DNA of 64,000 bases, from the NCBI GenBank assembly GCA_963921405.1, contig OY992894.1:40603812-40667811 (forward strand), written 5' to 3'. The position numbers and the translations under genes are program-made. The DNA comes from Cepaea hortensis (Eukaryota; Mollusca; Gastropoda; Stylommatophora; Helicidae). Of this stretch, positions 55,201 through 63,200 are shown one piece after another (positions within the stretch are counted from its first letter, which is position 1; every line of letters starts with the position of its first letter). The notes below the pieces were generated by a model. The model was given only the letters and a program-made list of their open reading frames with translations. It was not told where the DNA came from and searched no databases.

Positions 55201-55605
55201 TCCTACTTAATTCTCCACGTCAAACCACTCCGACAGTCAACTACTCACTCACCCTATCTTAACCTCTCATCACTTCATAACAATGATTTACTTCTTCGTG
55301 CTATTTTCAGTCGCACTACCCTATCGCTGACTATTCTATGACTCCTTTATACCTCAAAATAACCTATGCAATACATCAGTTCTCAACATCACACATTACT
55401 TTTAGTGATTCTCCACCATTTTCCACAGCAACACCACATTTGAGTCGAAATTTGAGCCTCATCAAACTTGAATTACTCCAACCAACAAAATATCTACTCT
55501 TCACGTATTAGTTAATTCTTATTTAAATATAATCATGGTCTTATCGACTTCATGAGACTTCTAGCTTTGTCCAGCGACTCTTCAGCCTTCTGCTGTTCTC
55601 GTGTT
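52272..55605. other. Interior of the putative LTR element, non-coding, G-depleted
   Basis: Over 3.3 kb without a supported ORF. The plus strand is rich in A, T and C and very poor in G, so a minus-strand transcript would be C-poor. Confidence 0.65.
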
Positions 55606-56649
55606 CTACTTTCTACTAGGCAAACATCTTTCTTTTTGGAAGTATCTTTCTCTCTCTCTTGGTATTCGTCTCCTAGCCTTCACTACTTTTCTGTCATATA
55701 TACTGGTATCTTGTTCTAAAGAGTCACCAACTAAAATTGTGTCTGTCTGTCTACTAGCAACCACACCGTATGAGGAAACATCACGCTTCGAGTCAGGATC
55801 TGCTCGTAGTGCAATCCTCTCGTTCCCTGAATCATCAGTATCTATAGTTGTTTCAGCAGCGCAGTATTTACTATAATATGCTGTAGAGGTGGAAATATCC
55901 TCTCCATAACCTGAACTCTCACACCTAACATTTCTACACCATTTAGGGATTAATTTAATGTCTATACCTGAGGAACTTGACATAGCAGTCGTACCTCTAT
56001 TAACTATCATACTATTCCTTTCCCTAATACTTTTCCTCACCTGTCTTTTAACATCTTTGGTACTTGTCTGTCTGTCTTCTGTCCTGGGTTGTTCAACCTC
56101 TGTACCAGTGTCTCTCTTTGTCACTTTATCAATCGACGTCTGAGTACTCTTTTCCACACTACTGCCTGGTTGCGTCTGTGTCTCTCTTTCTTGTCTGACC
56201 CTAAAAACTGAAGATACCTCCTGACTACCCAAAATCATATATGTGTTTCTTTCTCTGTTACTCAACCTTGCTATCGAATATCGCAACTGTCTGATCTGAA
56301 ACCAGTTCTCTCGCAAGGCTTTTGCGTTTTCACTATTTGAAGGCCACGACCACTGTTTCCTTTTCTGACCATTACTAATTCTTATATGTCTCTGTTTCTC
56401 ACTCTTATCTGCTTTCATATGTATATGGTTGATAACTTTCGAATTGTAACCAGACTGGTTATCGTTTCTATTGGACTTGTCTACCTCAAAACGTCTCATA
56501 CCTGTCTTGTGCTCTGTTCGTTCAAGCGTCTGTCTCTTGATCACTTTTATCATCGACGAAATTCTGTCTACGTCCATCCTTAAACTGTCCATTAACTCCG
56601 TCACACGTCCTAACTTCCTATAAAAGATTTCCATTTCAAATTTGTACAA
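55606..56649 (-). CDS. 347-aa ORF of the putative LTR element, unknown
   Basis: ATG at 56649 and a stop near 55606, with no interruption. Residues 1-45 look helical (EIFYRKLGRVTELMDSL). The middle is Arg/Lys/Ser-rich with VEKSTQTSIDKVTKRDTGTE and EDRQTSTKDVKRQ, low-complexity and probably disordered. CRNVRCESSGYGEDIS and several Cys are near residue 240. The last 30 residues are highly basic (ARRRIPRERERYF). No Gag zinc knuckle, protease or enzyme motif. The position after an apparent LTR and PBS suggests a Gag-like nucleic-acid-binding protein; this is inference only. Confidence 0.5.
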   Translation of the reverse strand: MYKFEMEIFYRKLGRVTELMDSLRMDVDRISSMIKVIKRQTLERTEHKTGMRRFEVDKSNRNDNQSGYNSKVINHIHMKADKSEKQRHIRISNGQKRKQWSWPSNSENAKALRENWFQIRQLRYSIARLSNRERNTYMILGSQEVSSVFRVRQERETQTQPGSSVEKSTQTSIDKVTKRDTGTEVEQPRTEDRQTSTKDVKRQVRKSIRERNSMIVNRGTTAMSSSSGIDIKLIPKWCRNVRCESSGYGEDISTSTAYYSKYCAAETTIDTDDSGNERIALRADPDSKRDVSSYGVVASRQTDTILVGDSLEQDTSIYDRKVVKARRRIPRERERYFQKERCLPSRK

Positions 56650-56654
56650 ACTAA

Positions 56655-56745
56655 TTCACTATAATAATAATATGTTAAATATAATAATATGTTAAATATT
56701 CACTATAATAATAATATGTTAAATATAATAATATGTTAATTAAAC
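56655..56745. repeat. AT-rich tandem repeat of about 45 bp
   Basis: Two units of CACTATAATAATAATATG plus TTAAATATAATAATATGTTAA, just upstream of the 347-codon ORF on its own strand. Confidence 0.85.
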
Positions 56746-56749
56746 TTAT

Positions 56750-57770
56750 CAGGTCCTATAATCTTCTAATACTATAATATTAAATTTATACTTTACAAGT
56801 GTTGGCTGTCAAAGATAGTCCCCTGCCTGTAGTTAGACACTCGTCGAAAACTGCACATTAATGGTTCTCAGGTTTCGCTCTCGTATGCTGAGACTGAGAG
56901 GCACGGTATCTGGGACCCAAGTACTTGAACAAGGATCGACAAGGCGGCTTCAGTACCCCGTAAGGATCGATAAGGCTCGATAAGGCTCGATAAGTTAGTA
57001 GTCCCGACAGCAACGATCAGCGGAGGCCTTGGTTAGCCCCTCTAAACGACAGTGTTGGCAGGGAAGGAAACTTTCACTTTCACCCATGGTTGGGCACACC
57101 AGACTTGAGCCTTCTTTTCACCCTAAAAAGGGCCCTTCTAGACGACGACTTGAAAACAGCTCTAGCCTGATGAAGCGACTTAATTAGGTCTCCTCTTCAG
57201 CAGGTCGGCAACCCAGTTTGCTCAACCACTTCCAAAGAGACCAAAGCAACCAAATCGCATCATTCTTCCTGACATCTCCATGTAATTTCAAGTTGGTTGT
57301 GGCTGTTTTAATTTTGACGTTTGGAAAAATTTTCTTTGATACTGGACAATCTTAGTAGGTAAGTGACCTTCAAACAAGCAGCAAGGTCAATGAACGGCTG
57401 TAACAACTTTACAGCATTTTGATGACAATCACGTTACTTCAGATGGTTATGATGAAAAACAGCTCATTCTACTGGCAACCAGGTTACGATAATCTTGATA
57501 CGGATGACTTCAAATCAACTAGCCCGAAAAACGCTTCATGTTGATTCTATTTTAAGTTGAAACCTTCAATAAAAATGGTCCGGTCTGGAGCTTTTGATTC
57601 ACAGAATTTAGTAAAAATTTATTTATTCATACCTTCTTGTCGCAGCAAGCTGATAAAAATTCCCCATGAAAGTTCTCTGCTGTGCTATGCCATTTTCAGT
57701 ACTTCTCGTTATATGTCCGCGACATCCAAGTTAAAAATCGACATCCTGGTGTGCGGCGCCAAATCCGTAC
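56750..57770 (-). other. Leader of the putative LTR element
   Basis: Non-coding. AAGGCTCGATAAGGCTCGATAAG near 56970 is a short tandem repeat. Confidence 0.4.
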
Positions 57771-57941
57771 TGTAACAGTACAGGCACAGGGACGATTATA
57801 AAAACAAGTCCCGATGTAGTTCTCTAAAAGATTTTATTGATCATAATAAACTGAAGAATATTACACAAGTTATTTGGTGTGCTGTTTACCTCTCCGGACC
57901 TTAGCTGTAACTAACCTCCCCAAAAACCCTACGTTACGGCA
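57771..57941 (-). repeat. Direct terminal repeat, right copy (LTR-like)
   Basis: Counterpart of 52102-52271. On the minus strand it runs from TGCCGTAACGTAGGG to GTACTGTTACA. Confidence 0.85.
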
Positions 57942-58800
57942 GTGGTGTATTTTGGAACTCATCCACACATTCCGCATCCAAGATGGCGACATATAGGGTT
58001 TATGAAGGAAATATTTGCCGAGTGGGTTTTTTTGAGCGGGAGAAAAAAAATTTCTTGTCGGGTAAGTTTCTGTAAAAGTAATTATGGCTGGTCCGGGTCT
58101 ATTTTTTTTTTGGTGGGATGTGTGTGAAAGTATTTAAGGTAGTGTAGTGTATGAACGGAGTACGGATGAAGGGGCTGAAGGGGTGGTTGAAGGGGTGTAA
58201 GTTATATATTTTGGTTGGTTACAAAACATAGGGTATATGAATGTGGTGTTATACAACTACGAGTGGCGAGATAGTGAAAGCGGTATAAACGGCCAAGGGC
58301 TGGGTGTGAGGGTGTGTATGGTCTCTGCCAGTGAAAATAAGACAGTGGTGTTTAGGCGGGGATGATGGGTAATAGGTGGGGTGTAATTAAATAGAGGGTT
58401 CCAACCACATGTATATTTACAAATATTGGTACCAAGTGTGATAGTCTTAGTGAAAGTAAAGGGTGGGATGTAGCTTATTCACTACCATCATTACAAAAGA
58501 AATCTTATAAAGTAATGGATATGGTGTATGATAAGGGGTGGGTATTAGTGGTCGACATAGCGGTGGTCATAAACTTAATAAGATAAGAGGTGTAGAGGGT
58601 CACTATCAACGGAACAAAAGTAAAGAGGGTTGATTATCATTAGTTGTTAAGAGGTTCAGAGGGTCACTATCATCTGAAGAAAAGTAAAGATGGTCGTAGG
58701 AGTCTGGGGCTCGAACCAGTGTTAGACTATTGATGAGGATCAAGAAGTGGTCGCGTTTTGTGAGTCTGGGAGTCGAACAGGTGTTAGACCAACAACTATT
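57942..58800. other. Left flank of the virus-like element, no gene recognised
   Basis: G/T-rich on the plus strand (GGGTGG, GTGGTG words). A loosely repeated GTCTGGG(A/G)(G/C)TCGAAC and GTGTTAGAC pair lies near 58705 and 58765. Whether this belongs to the Polinton-like element is not known. Confidence 0.4.
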
Positions 58801-59230
58801 GGTGATAATCAAAGGGTGGTAAATTAGTGGTCAAGCAGTGGTCAAGCAGTGGTCAAGTGAGGAACATTTTAGGAAAATTTCAGGGAAAAGTGATTGTAAT
58901 GATATGGTGAGGCTTAAAGGGTGGTAAATTAGTGGTCAAGCAGTGGTCAAGCAGTGGTCAAGTGGTCAACTGAATAAATTTTAGGGGAAAGTAGTTGTAG
59001 CGACATGGTGATGGTTAAAGGGTGGTAAATTAGTGGTCAAGTAGTGGTCAAGTAGTGGTCAAGTGGTCGAGTGACCACTTAAATTGTAGAGGACGATGTG
59101 CCTAAGATTATGGTAGTGATTAAAGTTATCGATGACGTGGTCAAGCAGTGGTCAAGCAGTGGTCAAGTGGTCGAGTGACCACTTAAATTGTAGGGGAAAG
59201 TATGTATAGTGCAATGGTGATGGGTAAAGT
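58800..59230. repeat. Nested minisatellite, 11-bp subunits in units of about 105 bp
   Basis: AGTGGTCAAGC subunits occur in groups of two to four at 58826, 58933, 59030 and 59138, each group preceded by GGGTGGTAAATT (or a variant) and followed by an AAATTTTAGGGGAAAGT-like stretch. At least four higher-order units. Confidence 0.88.
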
Positions 59231-59329
59231 GAGGAGGAAGCAGTAGTAGTGATAATAGTACTACCAATATTACCGACAAGAATATTAGCTGGGGGGTTAT
59301 TAGAGATACAAGTCTCTTTTTTGTGGGGT

Positions 59330-59700
59330 GTATAAAAATCATACAAAGAGGGTCATACAAACACAAAGACAACCATACACAGACAACCCATACCATTACT
59401 ACTGTCACTATCAACAGACATATACATGTGCAGAGACACCACTGACATACTTGTACATACAGACCTACATCATCACAACTATACACACGTACACACCCAT
59501 AATCAATTACACAAATACACACCTACTACAAACTCAAAGACACACTCGTACCATTACTACTGTCATCAGAACTATATACAAGTACAGACACACTCACCCA
59601 TAATCAATTACACAAATACACACCTACTACAAACTCAAAGACACACACCCATACCATTACTACTATCATCACAAGTACACAAAGACTCACACAAACCATT
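59330..59700. repeat. A/C-rich tandem repeat with 101-bp unit
   Basis: CCCATAATCAATTACACAAA and ACCTACTACAAACTCAAAG recur 101 bp apart (59496 and 59597). The whole stretch is ACA/CAC-rich and G-poor. Confidence 0.8.
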
Positions 59701-59947
59701 ACAACTGGTACCACAACCAGTACAGACACACTTACCCATAAACAAAACGTGTCCCTACAAGAATAGCACAAACCACATACCCCCTTTTGGTAAAGAACGC
59801 GGATGTCCGAGACAGCCCCTACGTCATCAACGCCATATGCAAAAGTCATTAAGTGGTAGTATGAGTCATCAGTTTGTAGGGAAGCAGGCGGGCGTGAGAA
59901 TACCTTGTCTAACTGCCACGTCAGCTATGTCGTGTGCAGAACCAGTG

Positions 59948-59980
59948 TATAAAATAGAAGGCGTCTCTTGTGAGCTCAGT
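59948..59980 (+). promoter_or_regulatory. Pol II core promoter of the virus-like element
   Basis: TATAAAA at 59948-59954 is followed 28 bases later by TCAGT (59976-59980), a classic initiator. The zinc-finger ORF begins at 60224. In the leader, GTAAGT at about 60034 could be a splice donor, and a TGACTTGG(G/C)TA block is repeated near 59996 and 60079. Confidence 0.65.
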
Positions 59981-60223
59981 ACCAGTTCACGTGCTGACTT
60001 GGGTATCTACAGAGTTATTTGTGAAACCTGCTGGTGTAAGTCGCTTAGTGTAGTAAGCAGATATTTTTCACGTAGTGACTTGGCTAGCTACAGCAGTGAA
60101 ACTTGGTGTGAGCCTTATTCGTGTCGTCGGCATCTTCTAAAACAGTGAAACATATATTGTATACATCAGAACTTTTTGGGTCTGTAAAAAAGTGAAAGTG
60201 TGACTTAAGACCAGTTTATCAAT

Positions 60224-61024
60224 ATGACCACCAGATCTACTTTCACGTGTTCGGTGTGTGACAAAACCTATTGTGATAACAATATCCTTAATCGTCACAT
60301 TCGGGCCATTCACACCGAGAACCACCAGAAATACCCCTGTCAGTTATGTGATAAGGTGTATAATACGAATGATGGCCTACAAAAACACAAACGAATACGT
60401 CATAACCGGCCTATGAATACATCAGAACCAGAGACAACACCACCAACAACCTCGACGACACCACCAACTGAAACCAATATAACTAACAGTCAGATACAAC
60501 CAGACGAGAATATTCTTGAACAACTGGTAGAAGACGAAGTGACCATCTTAGCAGCCGGGGAACCAGAGACACTACACATCCTTCCATCGGATATTCAACA
60601 AATATATAGAGAAAATTGGGAAGCTATCAGGACACATCACAAGATTAACAAGTATTTATCGACATACACCTTCTTTATTAGCCCGGAGATACAATACCCT
60701 ATCAAATGGACAGCTACGTTGTATAAGATTTTCAACGCTCAAATTAGTCGCTTTCAGATAAATTTTAGCTTTCATCTAGTGTTACGACATAGAGGAACAC
60801 AAGATCTTAGATTCTATCATGCATAATTTAATAATTCTTCTGTTTTAGAATTTCCAGCGCTAATCAATAACAGACACGACTTTGACGCCTTCCTTACATC
60901 AGTACACGAACATGACATTCATTCCTACGCCATGCAACAACGTACAGACACCAAATATACACTAGAGACAGTAGCTGACATATGTTTTTACCTCTTTCAT
61001 ATGCCCGTGTTCCCGATAGTTTGA
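60224..61024 (+). pseudogene. C2H2 zinc-finger protein of the Polinton-like element
   Basis: The frame opens with ATG at 60224. Two C2H2 fingers occupy residues 7-62 (CSVCDKTYCDNN...H, CQLCDKVYNTNDGLQKH), then a Thr/Pro-rich linker (70-95), then a folded-looking domain (IYRENWEAIRTHHKIN, TATLYKIFNAQISRFQINFSFHLVLRH). A TAA at 60824-60826 ends the first 200 codons, but the same frame continues with NNSSVLEFPALINN and DFDAFLTSV to 61024. From memory, a similar domain with an FxxNxSF-xLR core occurs before or within large replication genes of animal Polintons; a PolB does not follow here. Likely DNA-binding; broken by one stop unless read through or spliced. Confidence 0.65.
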
Positions 61025-61256
61025 TGTCTAGGTCATCCCCCAACTACATTGTTTTATATTTTTGTCACTAACCATGTATGTTATTGATGTTTTCTTATAT
61101 CACTAAACTATTTTGATGAATAACACATTCTTTGATATATTGAAACCAAGATTTTTGTTGATTTTCTTTAGTGGGTTTCTTCTTACTTCTTGTTCCGAGA
61201 GACATCAACACTGACAGACAATGAAATAAAGACACATACTGAGATGTATTATGTAT

Positions 61257-61799
61257 TTATTCAACTGATGCTTGCAACCAAGTATAGAAATTACACCATC
61301 CACCTCGCAGTATCCAATGATGTAGTTTATCAGTCATATACGTACCGACAGATGCAGCGAAGCTTTCCTCCAGGTCCTGGACATTGACGTCTGTATTGTA
61401 AGAATTATTAACCAGATGCTTACCCAGACGCATACCAAGTGTAAACACCATCATTATTCTCCCATAGTTGATGACGTTATCGGCAAAGACTTCGTCAGCA
61501 ATTGAAACAAAGACCGGGAATATCTGTTCGGGGTTGATACAGACTTCTAGTCTCGTGAATAACACATCGTGTTGGTTGGCTATCTGACGTACTAAGCGAC
61601 ACAACCTCGAGTTATTGGTCTCTGTGGGCTTGTAGGAACTAACAATAGTCAACGCCATACTCACCACCTCGGTGTGAACTTGTGTCAAGTCGACTATTGG
61701 GTCCATCATTATTACACCAATAGCTACCAGAGATCCACTGGCGTGCAGTTGGTGGTCAAATGGTCTAATATTATCATCCGACGCATTTATAAACACCAA
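61257..61799 (-). CDS. Bcl-2-like protein of the Polinton/adintovirus-like element
   Basis: A 180-codon minus-strand frame. Residues 104-124 (ADNVINYGRIMMVFTLGMRLG) match the BH1 pattern in which an Asn-Trp-Gly-Arg core precedes a hydrophobic helix with a small residue; here Trp is Tyr. Residues 161-174 (HWILRGGWCNFYTW) match BH2 (WI..GGW..F). Residues 65-82 (RLCRLVRQIANQHDVLFT) fit a BH3-like helix. Length is typical of the fold; there is no C-terminal membrane anchor. The frame opens with TTG, not ATG, and the first in-frame ATG is codon 31, so the start is uncertain or spliced. The stop TAA overlaps an AATAAA signal (61261-61256). It is divergent from the ATPase gene, 29 bp away. Expected role: blocking mitochondrial apoptosis in the infected cell. 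The family call is motif-based. Confidence 0.75.
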   Translation of the reverse strand: MVFINASDDNIRPFDHQLHASGSLVAIGVIMMDPIVDLTQVHTEVVSMALTIVSSYKPTETNNSRLCRLVRQIANQHDVLFTRLEVCINPEQIFPVFVSIADEVFADNVINYGRIMMVFTLGMRLGKHLVNNSYNTDVNVQDLEESFAASVGTYMTDKLHHWILRGGWCNFYTWLQASVE

Positions 61800-61828
61800 T
61801 GCGAGTAGGTAGCTGATTATTAATACTT

Positions 61829-62441
61829 ATGGATCCTAGGTGGAAACATCCTTTACGGCCTTGATTGCGGGCCCAACGGGGAGTGGTAAAACCGTCTTTG
61901 TCCAACGGTTCTTGACCCATCTACCAAGCATGGTAGACCCCCTTCCAGAGGAAATTATATGGTGCTATGGGGAATGGCAACCCATCTACGAAACTATGAA
62001 GGGTGTTCAATTTAATGAAGGTCTGCCGGATGTGGAAAATGGACAGGGGATAGACGTCGGTTAGTAGTCATAGATGATCTAATGTCTGAGACAGATGACA
62101 GAGTGACTAAATTATTTACTAAAGGCAGTCATCGTCGCAACCTCAGTATTATGTATATAGTACAGAACCTATTTGGTAAGAATAAAGGACAAAGAACTAT
62201 CAGTCTGAATTCGCACTACCTAGTGGTGTTTAAGAATCCTCGAGACGGGTCTCAGATTACCAATCTCGCCAAACAGATGTATCCAGGCCATGTGTCATAT
62301 GTCCAAGAGAGTTTTAAAGACGCGACATCGGCTCCACACGGGTATTTGTTATTTGACCTGCGACAGGAAACACCGGATCAGCTCCGCTTACGAAGTCATA
62401 TATTTCCAGACCAGCATCAAGTCGTCTACGTCCCCAAATAA
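61829..62441 (+). pseudogene. A32-like genome-packaging ATPase, frameshifted
   Basis: FtsK/HerA-type ATPase found in Polintons, adintoviruses and large DNA viruses, where it pumps DNA into capsids. An ATG at 61829 opens MDPRWKHP; the Walker A block ALIAGPTGSGKTVFV is in another frame from 61840. Walker B, LVVIDDLM, follows at about 62062 in a third register. A later block reads RNLSIMYIVQNLF and ends VVYVPK at 62441. There are thus two frameshifts, near 61850 and 62055. Both nucleotide-binding motifs are themselves unmutated. It stops one base before the next gene. Confidence 0.9.
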
Positions 62442-62442
62442 C

Positions 62443-62766
62443 ATGTCTAACCGACTTAAACGTAACGAGGGTATGTTACGCTTCTTGGGTCAGACCAATC
62501 CAGCCACTGTGAAGGCAGTAATGAAATCAGCTTCCCCGGATCTCGTCCAATCAATTTGCGAGTGCTGTCACAACGTTTTAAAAGGTAATGTTCCCCTGAC
62601 ACCAGCTCAGAAGAAGCGTTTGCAACGACACAAAGACAGTCTGAGAGCACTCACTCATAAGAAATTATCGCTCAAGAAAAGGAAAGAGATTCTACAAAAA
62701 GGTGGTTTCATGGGCGCCTTACTAGGCCCCATACTAAATGTGTTGAAAAGCGTGGTGGGTTTGTAA
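62443..62766 (+). CDS. Small protein with KKR...KGGF motif and amphipathic C-terminus (pX-like)
   Basis: 107 codons from ATG. Residues 10-50 form a helical segment (TVKAVMKSASPDLVQSICEC). Residues 52-84 are strongly basic (TPAQKKRLQRHKDSLRAL, LSLKKRKEIL). QKGGFMGALLGPIL begins a hydrophobic, amphipathic tail at 85-107. This layout is common among Polinton/adintovirus-like gene clusters beside ATPase and integrase, and has been compared with small adenoviral core proteins and with membrane-active peptides; I recall this only generally. The frame is intact, and its stop overlaps the next start (TAATG). Confidence 0.75.
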   Translation: MSNRLKRNEGMLRFLGQTNPATVKAVMKSASPDLVQSICECCHNVLKGNVPLTPAQKKRLQRHKDSLRALTHKKLSLKKRKEILQKGGFMGALLGPILNVLKSVVGL

Positions 62767-63200
62767 TGGCCAAGAAGATGATCTTGATCGATCCCCGGTT
62801 GCTAGAAAAACCCTATGTATCACCTGACACACTAAATGATAGTCTACAGGATTTGGATCATCAGATGCAACAAGTCCTGGAAACAGAAGATCTACCACCG
62901 CGTGACAAGGCCAGAGTGTATCAGCAAACACTACAGAGGTATCTGAATCGACTCGAACAGTACAGACACAAGCCTCTGGGACTAGTCGATATCAAGGAAC
63001 AAAAACCTGAAGTCACCAGTGTACCGACACCAGTAGCCGAGACACCTCTTCAACCAACACCTCTTCAACCAACACCTATTCAACCGGCTCAAGTAGTCGA
63101 ACCCAAAACAGTCGAGACCACACCACATTACAAACTCAGGCGAAGCAAGAAGAAGACTAGGATACCTACCCCCAAGTGGAAAAAATGGCCGCCCAATTAA
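62766..63200 (+). CDS. Basic proline-rich virus-like protein, unknown function
   Basis: 144 codons, starting in TAATG overlap with the previous gene. MILIDPRLLEKP opens a conserved-looking N-terminus. Residues 25-65 are helical (DLDHQMQQVLET, KARVYQQTLQRYLNRLEQY). Residues 94-107 hold LQPTP repeats, encoded by a 15-bp tandem repeat. The C-terminus (124-144) is basic (LRRSKKKTR, KWKKW). Position and composition suggest a core or scaffold protein. The frame is intact and its end overlaps the integrase start by 16 nt. Confidence 0.65.
   Translation: MAKKMILIDPRLLEKPYVSPDTLNDSLQDLDHQMQQVLETEDLPPRDKARVYQQTLQRYLNRLEQYRHKPLGLVDIKEQKPEVTSVPTPVAETPLQPTPLQPTPIQPAQVVEPKTVETTPHYKLRRSKKKTRIPTPKWKKWPPN

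Larger units (their letters stand above)
52102..57941 (-). mobile_element. Putative non-autonomous LTR retrotransposon
   Basis: 5.84 kb bounded by 170-bp direct repeats. In minus orientation the right repeat starts TGCCG and ends TTACA, followed 8 bases in by TTGGCGCCGCACACC, a plausible TGG-type primer-binding site. A 347-codon ORF starts 1.1 kb further in. The rest (52272-55600) has no pol domain, is poor in G on the plus strand, and is full of stops. No clear polypurine tract or target duplication was found, so the boundaries and class are tentative; a large-unit duplication is an alternative. Confidence 0.5.
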
